A stretch of 64,000 bases of DNA, from contig VWZL01002213.1 in the NCBI GenBank assembly GCA_013396915.1, forward strand, positions 577,348 through 641,347. Reading direction: 5' to 3'. Made by a program: the position numbers and the translations under genes. Each line of letters opens with the position of its first letter. Positions within the stretch are counted from its first letter, which is position 1. Shown in pieces: positions 26,101-33,780 of this stretch. The stretch is from Stercorarius parasiticus. Lineage: Eukaryota > Chordata > Aves > Charadriiformes > Stercorariidae. The notes below the pieces were generated by a model. The model ran no database searches. It was given only the letters and a program-made list of their open reading frames with translations, and was not told the origin of the DNA.

Positions 26101-29100
26101 GTGTGAAAAGCATTTCATAAGCACTTGCAACTCCTTTTGTAACAAGAGGAAGTTGAAATAGATTACCAAGTCCTGTAATTAAGCCGTAAGAGATGATTTT
26201 GGGAGGTCAGTGGCTTAAAGCGGGATACATAGCAGGCTTCCAAGTTGTCAAATCAAAACCACTGTCATAATTGAGCACTGCTGTGTTTGCTTATAAACAT
26301 GAAGGCAAACCAAATTCATGCTCCTGTCAATCTTACGATGGCACTATGTCTTAATGTTTTCATATATATGTATACATGCATTTATAACATAGTGGCTCAA
26401 CTGTCTTGTATGTTTCTTGCATTTAATAGTACACAATCTTAATGTGTGTTTAAATTTTCGTATCATATAACATGTTGGTTGGTGGCTTTTCTGGTAAATT
26501 ATTGTTTACTGTGCAATATGCGTAGTTAAAATCTTGGATTTTATTACCAAAGTATGCAGTTTACCACCAAATTAGAAGAAAATACCTGTTATAATGCAAG
26601 CGTTAAAATTTTAAATTAAAAGTATACTCTTAAGTAGTGGATACTCTAAAATAGTTGGGGATTTTATGATTTTAATTGTAAATACTATTTTTATTTGGAT
26701 TAATCAGTTTTATCTTTTTAAAAAAATCCTTTTGTCTTTCCCTTTGTCGTTGTAGTAAAGTTTTAGTCTAATCCTTATATTATGTGTTAGTTTTCCTAGT
26801 CCATGTCAGCTTTGAAACTGTGATTGTATTGTGAAAGCGTATTTGCTTTCACTACAAATAAAAATAAATGTTTTGTTTGATTTCTACCAATAGTTGCCTA
26901 TCCTGATTCCAGAAGCATGTGATGTTCCAGATAACCTGCCTCTGCAAAAAGATAAAATAAAAAACCTTCCAAAACTGCCTAAATCTGCACCAAACATTGA
27001 ACTTCCTTCACTAACTGTAGCTCCTGGCCAGACAATTCAGTTTTTATTGAAGTTGACTCTTCCTCCAGATTCAAAACTGAATGAAGAAGCACCCAATTCG
27101 TGGTTTATCACAGCAGAAGGTAAAGTACATGTGTTGTTTTATCAGTTGAACAGCAGTAGGTAAGACGCAAAGTGGGTTATATCACGATGTGCTGGCAGTA
27201 CAAGGGATCTCAGTCTGATGAATCAACATGTCCCTCTGAGTCCTTTGTTCCCATTTGACCTTGTGATGCAATACATATTATTTAGAGTTGATACATTTAA
27301 CAGCTGGAGTGGGAAAATTAAAAAAAACCAACCACATCATAGGCTGCTTTTTGCTTAAATTGCTATGTGCTGCATTATTTATTTTTTTTAACTTTCTCAG
27401 AACAAGCTGCCAGTGAGGGTTTGCAAAGGTGCTGATCCCAGAATAGTTGATCTTCTTGCTCCTTAGATGGTTGTCTTCTCCACTCTTTGTGTGAACAGCT
27501 CGTCCCGGCCTTACCATCGGTTTCTGGGAGAAAGGTCACCGTGAAGCTGAAGAATAATCCTGAAAAAGATATTTTTTCCTTTTTGTTGCTTTTGTGTCTT
27601 CCAAAGAGTATTTGAGGAACATTTATAGCTAACCACTTTGAACCTACTTTGTTATAATTCATATTTGCACATTTCAGCTTGAATATTTCTGCAATAAGGC
27701 ACACTTTCTTACGTAAGAGGCAAATTGCGGTATGTCAAGGCAGCACAAATAATTGACCTTTCTTGCAAGTTCTTTTGCTGATTTCCTGTGTGACCTTGGA
27801 CAACTCTTTCAGTCACTATGTACCTCGGTTACTGTGAAATTGGAATACTATTATTATATTGACACAATGGAAATATTATTTCATGTTATGGCAGTTTCCT
27901 GAGCCTAAATTAATCTGTCTTAACTCTTTAAGTATTCTAAAAGAGCACATGGAACATGTTCACATGGTGTACAACTGGAGTCGTTTAATTCTAGCCATTG
28001 TTGCCATGGAGATTACTATGGAGATTACACTGGAGATTACTATGCTCATAAAATGACTGGTAGAATAGACCATGTGAGCGTTCTCTAAAATTCTCTTCAG
28101 TACAAAAATAGCATGGTTATCTGAAACACCTTCTTGTACAGGCTGACCATTAGTGGGTGTTCAGAAACAGTGCTTTCCAATGGTCTAGCTGTACCCAAAA
28201 GGGAGAATCTATCTGTGCCTTTGGAAGTACTATATGAAAGCCAATATACAAAATAACCCATATTTTTTTCACATTCTTTGTGCATTGAAACAGTTTTGCC
28301 TGGTTATGGAGTTACTCAGGTGTGACTCATTTGCTTTAATACATTTATGGTCTAGAAGAAAATTTTTATCTCACTAGAATGTCAATACTTCTAAAAAGTA
28401 TCCTGTAGTAGGTGCTGCATACCTAAGTAAAACCATAAACTAGTGTTCTTGAAGGTGAAGGGAGGACACTTAGCATTCAGACTGTGCGAGAAATTTCTGA
28501 ATTTTATAAATATGTTTGCTGTTACACTCTTGGCACCCTAAAGTGATGAATGGTACAGAGAACTGTTACCTCTTGGAGGAGGTGAACAAGCCAGTATAGA
28601 GTAGAGGAAAGCTTAACTGACTGTTGAATGAGTTGCTGAACAGTTTTAAAGTAAAGAAGAGCCTAGAATGTCATTTTCTTTAGTTTCTGTGTCAAGTTTT
28701 TGTTGTTGAAATTGCATCATTTGCACCATCAATAGGTTTTTGAAAGCAACAGAGAGAACATATATATTTCAGTTATGTTCACTCAGTTGTTGCACTGCAT
28801 TGGAAAACATTTATTTTTAGAAATGCTGCTAGATTTTAAAATTATACTAATTTTTAGTAATTGTTCTCTGGCTGAATTTACATGCCTTATTGGCTTTTGC
28901 AATGATAAATACTTCTCAGTAGTTATGCCTGCTTGTAGATGCAGTTAAACTGATCTGAAAGTAAACATCTCCTCATCTTCTGACTGGTCTTCTTTTGTCC
29001 AGCTTTCAAAGTATCCACGTGGTAGCTTAATTGAATTGATTGCTTTTAAAAGCAGTCAACAGATACAGCACAGACACTGCGATTTGTTTATATGCCTCAT

Positions 29101-30250
29101 GATTTAAAGTAGTTTCTCATCCCAGTTTGTGCTTTTGGAGTACAAATAGACTTGTTTCCAGGAGAGTCAGCACACTTTTTGGCCTACAGAATCTCCAAAT
29201 ACCGTTGAAGTAAAGGTATATGTGATAGCTTCAAGGGTTAGTAAAATTGGAGAATGTAAGCAACCTAAACTCAACGAGTCATTTCAAGCTTATAAATTCT
29301 AGAGCCAACTTTAAGGTATTTTCTGAAAAATGCCAAAAAGAGCACTTAGTCCATCTCACAGTAAAATACAGAGTAAAAATGAGCTGCGTACATTTATCGT
29401 GCAGTTCATTTTTCAGTTCACATACTCTTAAATATATAAATAAATGTAAAACTCAAGTTCCGTTGTAACAGTCGGCCTAAACATTGCTAAATTGCAGCAA
29501 CCCACTTGTAAAGCCAACACTTCTATTTGGAAATGCAAAAATTTACCTGCAGTTTTGTGCATTTCTGGCAGATATCTTACCTGGAGCGTTAAACCTCTGA
29601 TACAAATGTATAGCAGTCCATTAATGTAAGGAGTTGTGCTTGCATATCTCAGAATAAATTTTAGTATCTTCTTAAGAGCGTATAGGACAAATTGCAGATC
29701 CATTGCATTTAAATAAGATGTACTGTATACATACCTACAGTTCTGAAGCAAAGCTATGGATCTCTCCATCTTTAAATGACTGCTAAAGAAGCATTTGTAA
29801 ATGAGTTTTCCTTTTTTTTTTTTTTCTTCCCCCACAACTGGAAAAATCAAGAAGGAAATTTCCCCTAATGTTGCATATGGAAAGAAAGTGCATGTTGTCC
29901 TATAGGTAAAATTAGTGTTTTCTGTAGGTTTCAGACATGGTGATAAATATCATCCTAATGATAAAACTTGTTCTTCTTTTACAGATAATACCTGGTTGCT
30001 TCAAGGACAGTGTCTGTCTGGAGAAATAAAGGATGTTTCCTCTCAAACTGTCATTCCCTTTCAGTTACCCATGAGCTGTCTGTCCGCTGAAGCTATCCTG
30101 GCTATCAAAGCGTGCCTCTACTATTGCAGCAAAGGTAGCAGTGCCTGTATGATGAAAGGAATTTCATTCAGTCAGCCTTTACAGATAGCTAGTACAAACC
30201 AAGGCAGCTTGACTCAAGTTGAACTGATACACAAGTTTTTAACCAACTAA
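2021..30250 (+). CDS. NHLRC2: NHLRC2, NHL repeat-containing protein 2 (gene-level entry, exons 2-11; first exon outside window)
   Basis: The joined exons are 2021-2173, 8413-8868, 11221-11342, 12963-13092, 23136-23235 (or from 23142), 23711-23942, 24400-24522, 25600-25809, 26894-27119 and 29985-30250. All phases match and the frame stays open to TAA at 30248. Numbering from the codon split with exon 1, residues 1 to about 165 are thioredoxin-like, with C31-I-N-C34 and a cis-Pro at W103-P104-T105. Residues about 170-520 form the NHL propeller, with repeated 'ADT/S..H.I' strands, and about 530-672 form a beta-rich C-terminal domain. From memory the human protein is 726 residues in 11 exons, so about 55 N-terminal residues are missing here. 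NHLRC2 is a cytosolic vertebrate protein essential in development; human variants cause FINCA disease, and a role in phagocytosis and Rho/Rac signalling has been reported. No damage is seen, so this looks like a working orthologue. Confidence 0.96.
3695..3748 (+). repeat. Two-copy direct repeat, 30-bp period
   Basis: Two 24-base copies, at 3695-3718 and 3725-3748, share 'ttctttt/g.gtatttgagctatcct' with about three mismatches. They are separated by six bases. This is probably a local slippage duplication in intron 2. Confidence 0.75.
4601..4690 (-). mobile_element. CR1 LINE 3'-end fragment (antisense)
   Basis: The reverse complement of a CR1 tail is present: 'tcacagaatg' twice, then 'ggttggaagggacctctgga' and 'tctagtccaacccctctgcc', then 'aaagcaggttcacctt'. 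It is heavily 5'-truncated and lies in NHLRC2 intron 2. The doubled 'atcacagaatg' is the CR1 terminal 8-mer repeat. Confidence 0.92.
5075..5090. repeat. (TA)n microsatellite, short
   Basis: An uninterrupted run of TA dinucleotides follows 'ccattt'. It is too short to predict much length variation. Confidence 0.7.
6838..6855. repeat. (TTG)5 microsatellite
   Basis: Five tandem TTG units follow 'aaagtac' in NHLRC2 intron 2. Confidence 0.8.
8413..8868 (+). CDS. NHLRC2: NHLRC2 exon 3: rest of thioredoxin-like domain, linker and first NHL blade
   Basis: The acceptor is 'tttcatttcag|at' and the donor is 'ggag|gtaaga', phase 1 to 1, 456 bases. It encodes residues 53-203. '[14 protein letters not shown]' is the central strand and helix. 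'[16 protein letters not shown]' holds the cis-Pro loop that packs against the CxxC site in thioredoxin folds. After a charged linker ('[10 protein letters not shown]') comes '[14 protein letters not shown]', the first NHL-type strand pair. The open frame extends upstream to an ATG at 8370 and past the donor to a stop at 8880-8882, but both extensions are intronic because neighbouring exons join in phase at the splice sites given. Confidence 0.97.
8869..11220 (+). other. NHLRC2: NHLRC2 intron 3
   Basis: This GT-AG intron ends in 'ttttatttatag'. It is unique AT-rich sequence with several T homopolymer runs near 9080-9350. I recognise no repeat family, RNA gene or extra exon. Confidence 0.85.
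11221..11342 (+). CDS. NHLRC2: NHLRC2 exon 4: NHL repeat
   Basis: The acceptor is 'ttatttatag|gt' and the donor is 'aaag|gtaagt', a near-perfect consensus. Entry is phase 1 and exit phase 0. It encodes residues 205-244, including '[20 protein letters not shown]' and then 'NHLIRK'. This is a textbook NHL blade: a 'P.G' turn, a hydrophobic strand, 'ADT.NH.I'. Confidence 0.97.
11343..12962 (+). other. NHLRC2: NHLRC2 intron 4
   Basis: This GT-AG intron ends in 'cttgcttcttacag'. It holds a short (TA)n run at 11842-11853 and otherwise unique sequence with no feature I recognise. Confidence 0.85.
12963..13092 (+). CDS. NHLRC2: NHLRC2 exon 5: NHL repeat
   Basis: The acceptor is 'ttcttacag|at'; entry phase 0, exit phase 1. 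It encodes residues 245-287: '[20 protein letters not shown]', then '[20 protein letters not shown]'. The 'P.DV' turn opens the next blade. The donor 'tcaa|gtattg' is weak, lacking the usual G at +5. Reading through would add 19 codons and reach a stop at 13150-13152. Confidence 0.95.
13093..23135 (+). other. NHLRC2: NHLRC2 intron 5 (10 kb, the longest)
   Basis: This intron is largely unique AT-rich sequence with no CR1 copy that I can see, which is notable for its length. The only repeat I recognise is a MIR-like remnant (16255-16356). The many short open frames have no homology I recognise and no splice context. The 3' boundary is either 23135 or 23141. Confidence 0.82.
16255..16356 (-). 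mobile_element. MIR-like (CORE) SINE remnant, antisense
   Basis: The order of blocks matches the reverse complement of the MIR SINE family: 'atcctcatagtaattccatg', 'gtttccccattttatgcaga', 'gagacaaagaggttaagtga'. These correspond to the familiar MIR segments around 'cctcatctgtaaaatgggga' and 'aagtcacttaacctctct'. It is old and diverged. Recognition is from memory of the family, so the boundaries are approximate. Confidence 0.72.
23136..23235 (+). CDS. NHLRC2: NHLRC2 exon 6: NHL blade strand (acceptor ambiguous)
   Basis: It encodes '[20 protein letters not shown]' then '[11 protein letters not shown]'. '[11 protein letters not shown]' replaces the usual 'YVADT.NHQI' strand, as in other NHLRC2 proteins. 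The donor is 'gaag|gtaagc', exit phase 2. Two acceptors fit the phase: after 'ttttaaaag' (start 23136, adds I-S-G at the joint) or after 'aagtttcag' (start 23142, adds R only). The first keeps the loop length I recall for mammals; the second is the better consensus. Confidence 0.93.
23236..23710 (+). other. NHLRC2: NHLRC2 intron 6
   Basis: A short GT-AG intron ending in 'attttccttcag'. A 99-codon minus-strand open frame lies within it, and I see no support for it being a gene. Confidence 0.88.
23711..23942 (+). CDS. NHLRC2: NHLRC2 exon 7: NHL repeat
   Basis: The acceptor is 'tccttcag|tg' and the donor is 'attg|gtaatc'; entry phase 2, exit phase 0. It encodes residues 322-398. '[20 protein letters not shown]' and '[10 protein letters not shown]' are followed by '[20 protein letters not shown]' and '[12 protein letters not shown]', a full blade in which 'ADSESSTVR' stands for the NHL core. 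Its overall residue identity to remembered mammalian NHLRC2 is very high. The other open frames across this exon are shadows. Confidence 0.97.
23943..24399 (+). other. NHLRC2: NHLRC2 intron 7
   Basis: A short intron, GT at 23943 and AG at 24398-24399 after 'tactttttc'. I see nothing else in it. Confidence 0.9.
24400..24522 (+). CDS. NHLRC2: NHLRC2 exon 8: NHL repeat
   Basis: The acceptor is 'ctttttcag|aa' and the donor 'taag|gtaagc'; phase 0 to 0, exactly 41 codons (399-439). It encodes '[20 protein letters not shown]' and '[20 protein letters not shown]' then K. This is one complete and canonical NHL repeat. Confidence 0.97.
24523..25599 (+). other. NHLRC2: NHLRC2 intron 8
   Basis: A GT-AG intron ending in 'tttatcttag'. 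It is unique sequence with no repeat family or RNA gene recognised. Confidence 0.88.
25600..25809 (+). CDS. NHLRC2: NHLRC2 exon 9: last NHL repeat, GC donor
   Basis: The acceptor is 'ttatcttag|at'; phase 0 to 0, 70 codons (440-509). It encodes '[20 protein letters not shown]', then a serine/threonine loop, '[13 protein letters not shown]' and '[20 protein letters not shown]'. The exon must stop after 'ctttccatg' because exon 10 continues with 'LPI', as the family requires. The donor is therefore 'catg|gcaagt', a GC donor in otherwise perfect context. Read-through would add five codons and stop at 25825-25827. Confidence 0.96.
25810..26893 (+). other. NHLRC2: NHLRC2 intron 9 (GC-AG type)
   Basis: It begins 'gcaagtagta' and ends 'tttctaccaatag'. 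GC-AG introns are a small minority handled by the major spliceosome, and strong matches at the other donor positions, as here, are typical. The interior is AT-rich with no other feature seen. Confidence 0.9.
26894..27119 (+). CDS. NHLRC2: NHLRC2 exon 10: start of C-terminal beta domain
   Basis: The acceptor is 'taccaatag|tt' and the donor 'gaag|gtaaag'; entry phase 0, exit phase 1. It encodes residues 510-584: '[20 protein letters not shown]', '[20 protein letters not shown]', then '[20 protein letters not shown]' and 'WFITAEG'. The alternating hydrophobic pattern suits the beta-sandwich-like C-terminal domain. The N-terminal part, with repeated K and P, is a linker and is probably the least conserved stretch. 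Confidence 0.96.
27780..27858 (+). mobile_element. MIR-like (CORE) SINE remnant, sense
   Basis: The blocks run in MIR order and orientation: 'cctgtgtgaccttggacaac', 'tctttcagtcactatgtacc', 'tcggttactgtgaaattgga', then 'atactattattat'. They match the MIR core 'tgtgaccttgggcaagt...cctcagtttcc...taaaatgggga...' with many substitutions. Family assignment is from memory and the edges are approximate. Confidence 0.78.
28004..28044. repeat. 12-bp tandem repeat, 3.4 copies
   Basis: Copies at 28004-28015, 28016-28027 and 28028-28039 read 'c[ca][ac]tggagatta', followed by a partial fourth copy 'ctatg'. It is intronic. In one frame it would encode repeated M/L-E-I-T units, but nothing suggests translation. 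Confidence 0.85.
29985..30250 (+). CDS. NHLRC2: NHLRC2 exon 11: C-terminal beta domain and stop
   Basis: The acceptor is 'tcttttacag|at', entry phase 1. It encodes residues 586-672: '[20 protein letters not shown]', '[20 protein letters not shown]' and '[14 protein letters not shown]', ending TAA at 30248-30250. The cysteine-bearing 'YYCS...CMMK' strands are a family hallmark. The tail '[10 protein letters not shown]' differs from, and is a little longer than, the mammalian end I recall. Confidence 0.97.
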
Positions 30251-33200
30251 CCCAAAGCCAACTAATTTCATACTTTATTTTACTATCCACCATTTCAAGA
30301 CACACATAGATAACTTTTCTCTGGTTTTCACTTTCCTGGAGCTTATGACAAAGCTAAGAAATAATATACTTGGTAAAATGAAGTAGAGTTCCCTACAGCT
30401 TAACATGAAAATTTATCACCACAACCTCATTTCTTTTCATTACAGTAGCAGCAATAACATTGTAATAGTCTAGACTCTGTTGCCAATTGTGAATATATTG
30501 GATGTATGCCATTCTAAGCAATGAGCAACAGTTTTTAGAGTCCTTTTGAAAGAGCTGGTGTTATTTTGTGATGTTACTGTAAGAAGTTCTTTGCACTGGC
30601 TGTTAGAATAGCTAGATCATTTTGGACTAACACTTACAAATTCCTTTTTTGCCCTCATTAAATTTTAATAGAATGTCGGAACAAATAGTTTCTTTCTCTA
30701 GGTTGTAAAAGAAGTAGCTTGCTTATTTTTCTGTGATGGCATTTATGACACATGTATTTTGAAAATACATCTTAAACGAGGTGTGGCTCTAATTTTATGC
30801 AAAGTGAGTGTTTTGCTTAACTAGATATGACTGCCTTACGTGAAGAGCAGAGTTTCATGGAAAAATTTCTGTGAAAGGAAGTGTTCAAGTTCCTACAGAA
30901 GGATTTTATGCTGATTTCTAACAAAGAATGTGCCTCTCTAATCTGTGTATATATATGTATAAAAAAAACCTACAAAACCATGCTGGAGTTTTTCTGATAC
31001 ATACCAATTTACATTTTATAGTACGTGGTAGGTAATGGTTGAATATCTAAACTGCAAAAATTAAATGTCAACCATTTCAGGCACGGTGAATCACTTTCCT
31101 TTCCTACTATTATGATTTCTCTGTAAAGACTTGTCTGAAGACTTCTTTCTTGCAAACACATAATATTAAGAATAATATTATATTCTTGAAGTCTGATTCA
31201 GGGTCTTTTGAAGTCACTGTTAGCCCCCTGATTTGTAATAGTGGCTGCTGAACCAGAACAATATATTCAATAACGGATTGTTTGCATTCATGTGTAGAGG
31301 TTATGGGCTTTTGCTAGAAAACTGGTAACGTAATCTTTGAGTAACATGTTTTAAAACTGTTACAAAACTCTGGTGGTTAAGTGTTTTGCAAGTAAAATTC
31401 CTTCAATTTGCCATAGTAAGTAGCAGGAATACAGGAGGGGGTGCAAGTTTTTTACCTGAACTGGAAGAGTTTCCACAGTGCTTAAGTGGAATTAGATTAG
31501 GCTCCATGCTCTTGTCATGAGGATCAGTTTTGAGAAGATGATTTTAAATTTGAAGTTAGTATTTTTACATATATTATAAAGTACAATAGTGAAAGAATTT
31601 TTATATAGTCTTTTCTAAAACAATCACCATTGTTCCTGACACCTATCAGTAAATCCCCAGTATGATTTCTTGTTGCTCTTTTTTACTTAAAGGCTGACTG
31701 AAATGTTGGTCATGAACCCAAGAGGCTTTTGTTTTAAGGGAACCACATGGACTGGTGTGGTTTTTCCTTCCATTGAAATGCCAGTCTATCTGCGAGTTCT
31801 CTGTAGTACCAGAAATGGTTATTATCTCACCTGTCAGCAAGGCAAGGGCTGAACTATTATTTTGCTTGTGTTTGTTTTTTAAGCAACTTTTCTAATTCAG
31901 TGTTTCAGTTCCTTTGGTTAACCCTCTCAATTCTCACATGCCATTTTGAAGAAGGAGAAAGTTTGCTACTTTGATCACAGATTGCAAATGCTATTGGAAG
32001 TATGAAGGTAAAGAAACTGATTTGGGCATTATCATTTTTTAGACTTTAGTACAACTCTTTCAGAATTTTTTGTTTGTGTTTTGTTTTTTTTTTTAACATT
32101 GGATAGTAGTCAGGAAATCTTAGATCAGCTTCCAGCTAGCTCACAAATTTTCTGTTGCCTACTGAAAAAAACAAGCATTAGTTTCAGAAGTTCAGAATAA
32201 CAGACCAAACTGTTACAGCCATCTTGAAAATATAATTCAGCAGATGGATTTTTTTTCTCCCATTTTCAATGAGAATGACATTATACTTGTCTATTTCAAT
32301 TGGATGAGATAATCAAATTCTGCCTGTATTCCAGTATTGATAAAAAAAAAGTCAACGCATCTGTTTTCTTATTGACGCTTTTTAATTAATGTATTGCTGT
32401 AGAGGAAAGACCATGTATTCTTAACTTTATTTAACTATAGTGTGTAATGTTTAAATATAGTATTGTAGATATGTTTTTTCTAACTAAATGTACATATATA
32501 AATGTCATATCCTTTTTGTTTTTAAGTTTTGACTTTTAGTCAGTGTATGTAGACACACTCAGAACCACTATAGGCTTATTGGAAAAGGGTGATAGTGGGT
32601 AGTAGGAATACTGTTGCATAAGCAGCATCAAGCTGAAATCCAGGATCAAACTTAATCAATTTTAAACAATTATATTTCAAGGAAAACAGTTTCAGCTTTA
32701 CTAGTGGAGAACAGGAATATATCTTTTGAACCAATTTTTTCTTTTTCTTTTAAGTCCATGTCTTACGGCACATGTCTGAATCTTTCATAAACTAGGGGAG
32801 TGGGGGGTGGTATACTGTATCTTTGCTACCATTAATCTTTCTACAAAGCCTCAGAGCGTTCCTGCTACTGCACCATAATGGCTTTATGCTAAAGGAGAGG
32901 CAGAAGGTGTGATACCATCTCAAAAAGACACACAGCCCACTATTTACAAAGAAAAGCTGTATAGCCCAAAATGCTTTCCCCTCACATCCGATCAGTCCTA
33001 AACCCTTTTAGGCAATGGCCCTTTAGTTTGCAAGGGAGAGATGCTTTTCCTGACTTAGCTTAGTGGGTTTCACACAGAGACACTGCTCTAATCGTTCTCC
33101 TTCATCATCTTAGGAGCAGCTGATTCTCAGTATGCTCCAGTTCTCTCTGATGAGGTTACTGGGGTTCCTCTGCTCCTTGCGCAGTCTGTGTGTTCGCTGG

Positions 33201-33780
33201 CGTTTAATCATATAACCTAACACTATGCACTATGTTTCGTTTGTCCAAGAAATAGCATCCACATTCCTGGACTCAATCCTTCTGTTTCACTTGCGGTGTA
33301 CAGACATATGAATGTTCTATAATCAGAAAAACATGGTTTTTAAAAGCTTATGATGTTTAGGGATACTATTTCCATTGCTTCTTCCAGGGTTTACAAGATG
33401 CTTTTACAGTAAAGCAACAAGTGCCATAAACGTAACCAGACAGGCAAACAGAATAGCTTTGTACAAGCTACAGAAATTTATTTCAGTCAAGTATCAGAAA
33501 GTATCTTCAAAGTATGATCCAGAAAAATAGAAAATGTTACTACTGTGTCTCAATAATGAAAAGTCAGATGTATTGATCAGTGCTATCTCTTTGTATGGTG
33601 ATTTAGTTTATTAGTGTTTCCTGATAACAAAAATTCTGAGCAGGTTGGTGTGGCTCAGCAGTCCCAGATTTGTATCTTACAGTAAGAGTATGTAATTCAG
33701 GGCCTTTTCAAAACATGTCTTTCTACTGACTTTAATAGGTTTTGCATCAGACCTTAATAAACTAATATATTACTATAGCA
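30251..33780 (+). other. NHLRC2: Probable NHLRC2 3' UTR and flanking sequence
   Basis: AT-rich sequence follows the stop codon with no open frame of note and no mobile element. ATTAAA variants occur near 30657 and 31063, and a canonical AATAAA is at 33756-33761. The true 3' end cannot be fixed from sequence alone; the end given simply follows the AATAAA. Confidence 0.4.
33756..33761 (+). terminator. Candidate polyadenylation signal AATAAA
   Basis: This is the first canonical AATAAA on the + strand that I could find after the NHLRC2 stop. Upstream ATTAAA variants could also be used. Downstream T/GT-rich sequence is modest. Confidence 0.3.

Larger units (their letters stand above)
27120..29984 (+). 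other. NHLRC2: NHLRC2 intron 10
   Basis: A GT-AG intron ending in 'ttcttcttttacag'. It holds a MIR-like remnant (27780-27858) and a 12-bp tandem repeat (28004-28044). A 140-codon minus-strand open frame (29428-29850) has no recognisable product. Confidence 0.87.

Noticed and set aside
26894..27163. 89-codon frame starting at the exon 10 acceptor
   Set aside because: It is exon 10 read past its GT donor at 27120 into intron; the last 14 residues are not protein. The apparent start is a TTG codon.
29428..29850. 140-codon minus-strand frame in intron 10
   Set aside because: It has a low-complexity lysine-rich start, no recognised domain and no splice or promoter context, and it is consistent with chance.
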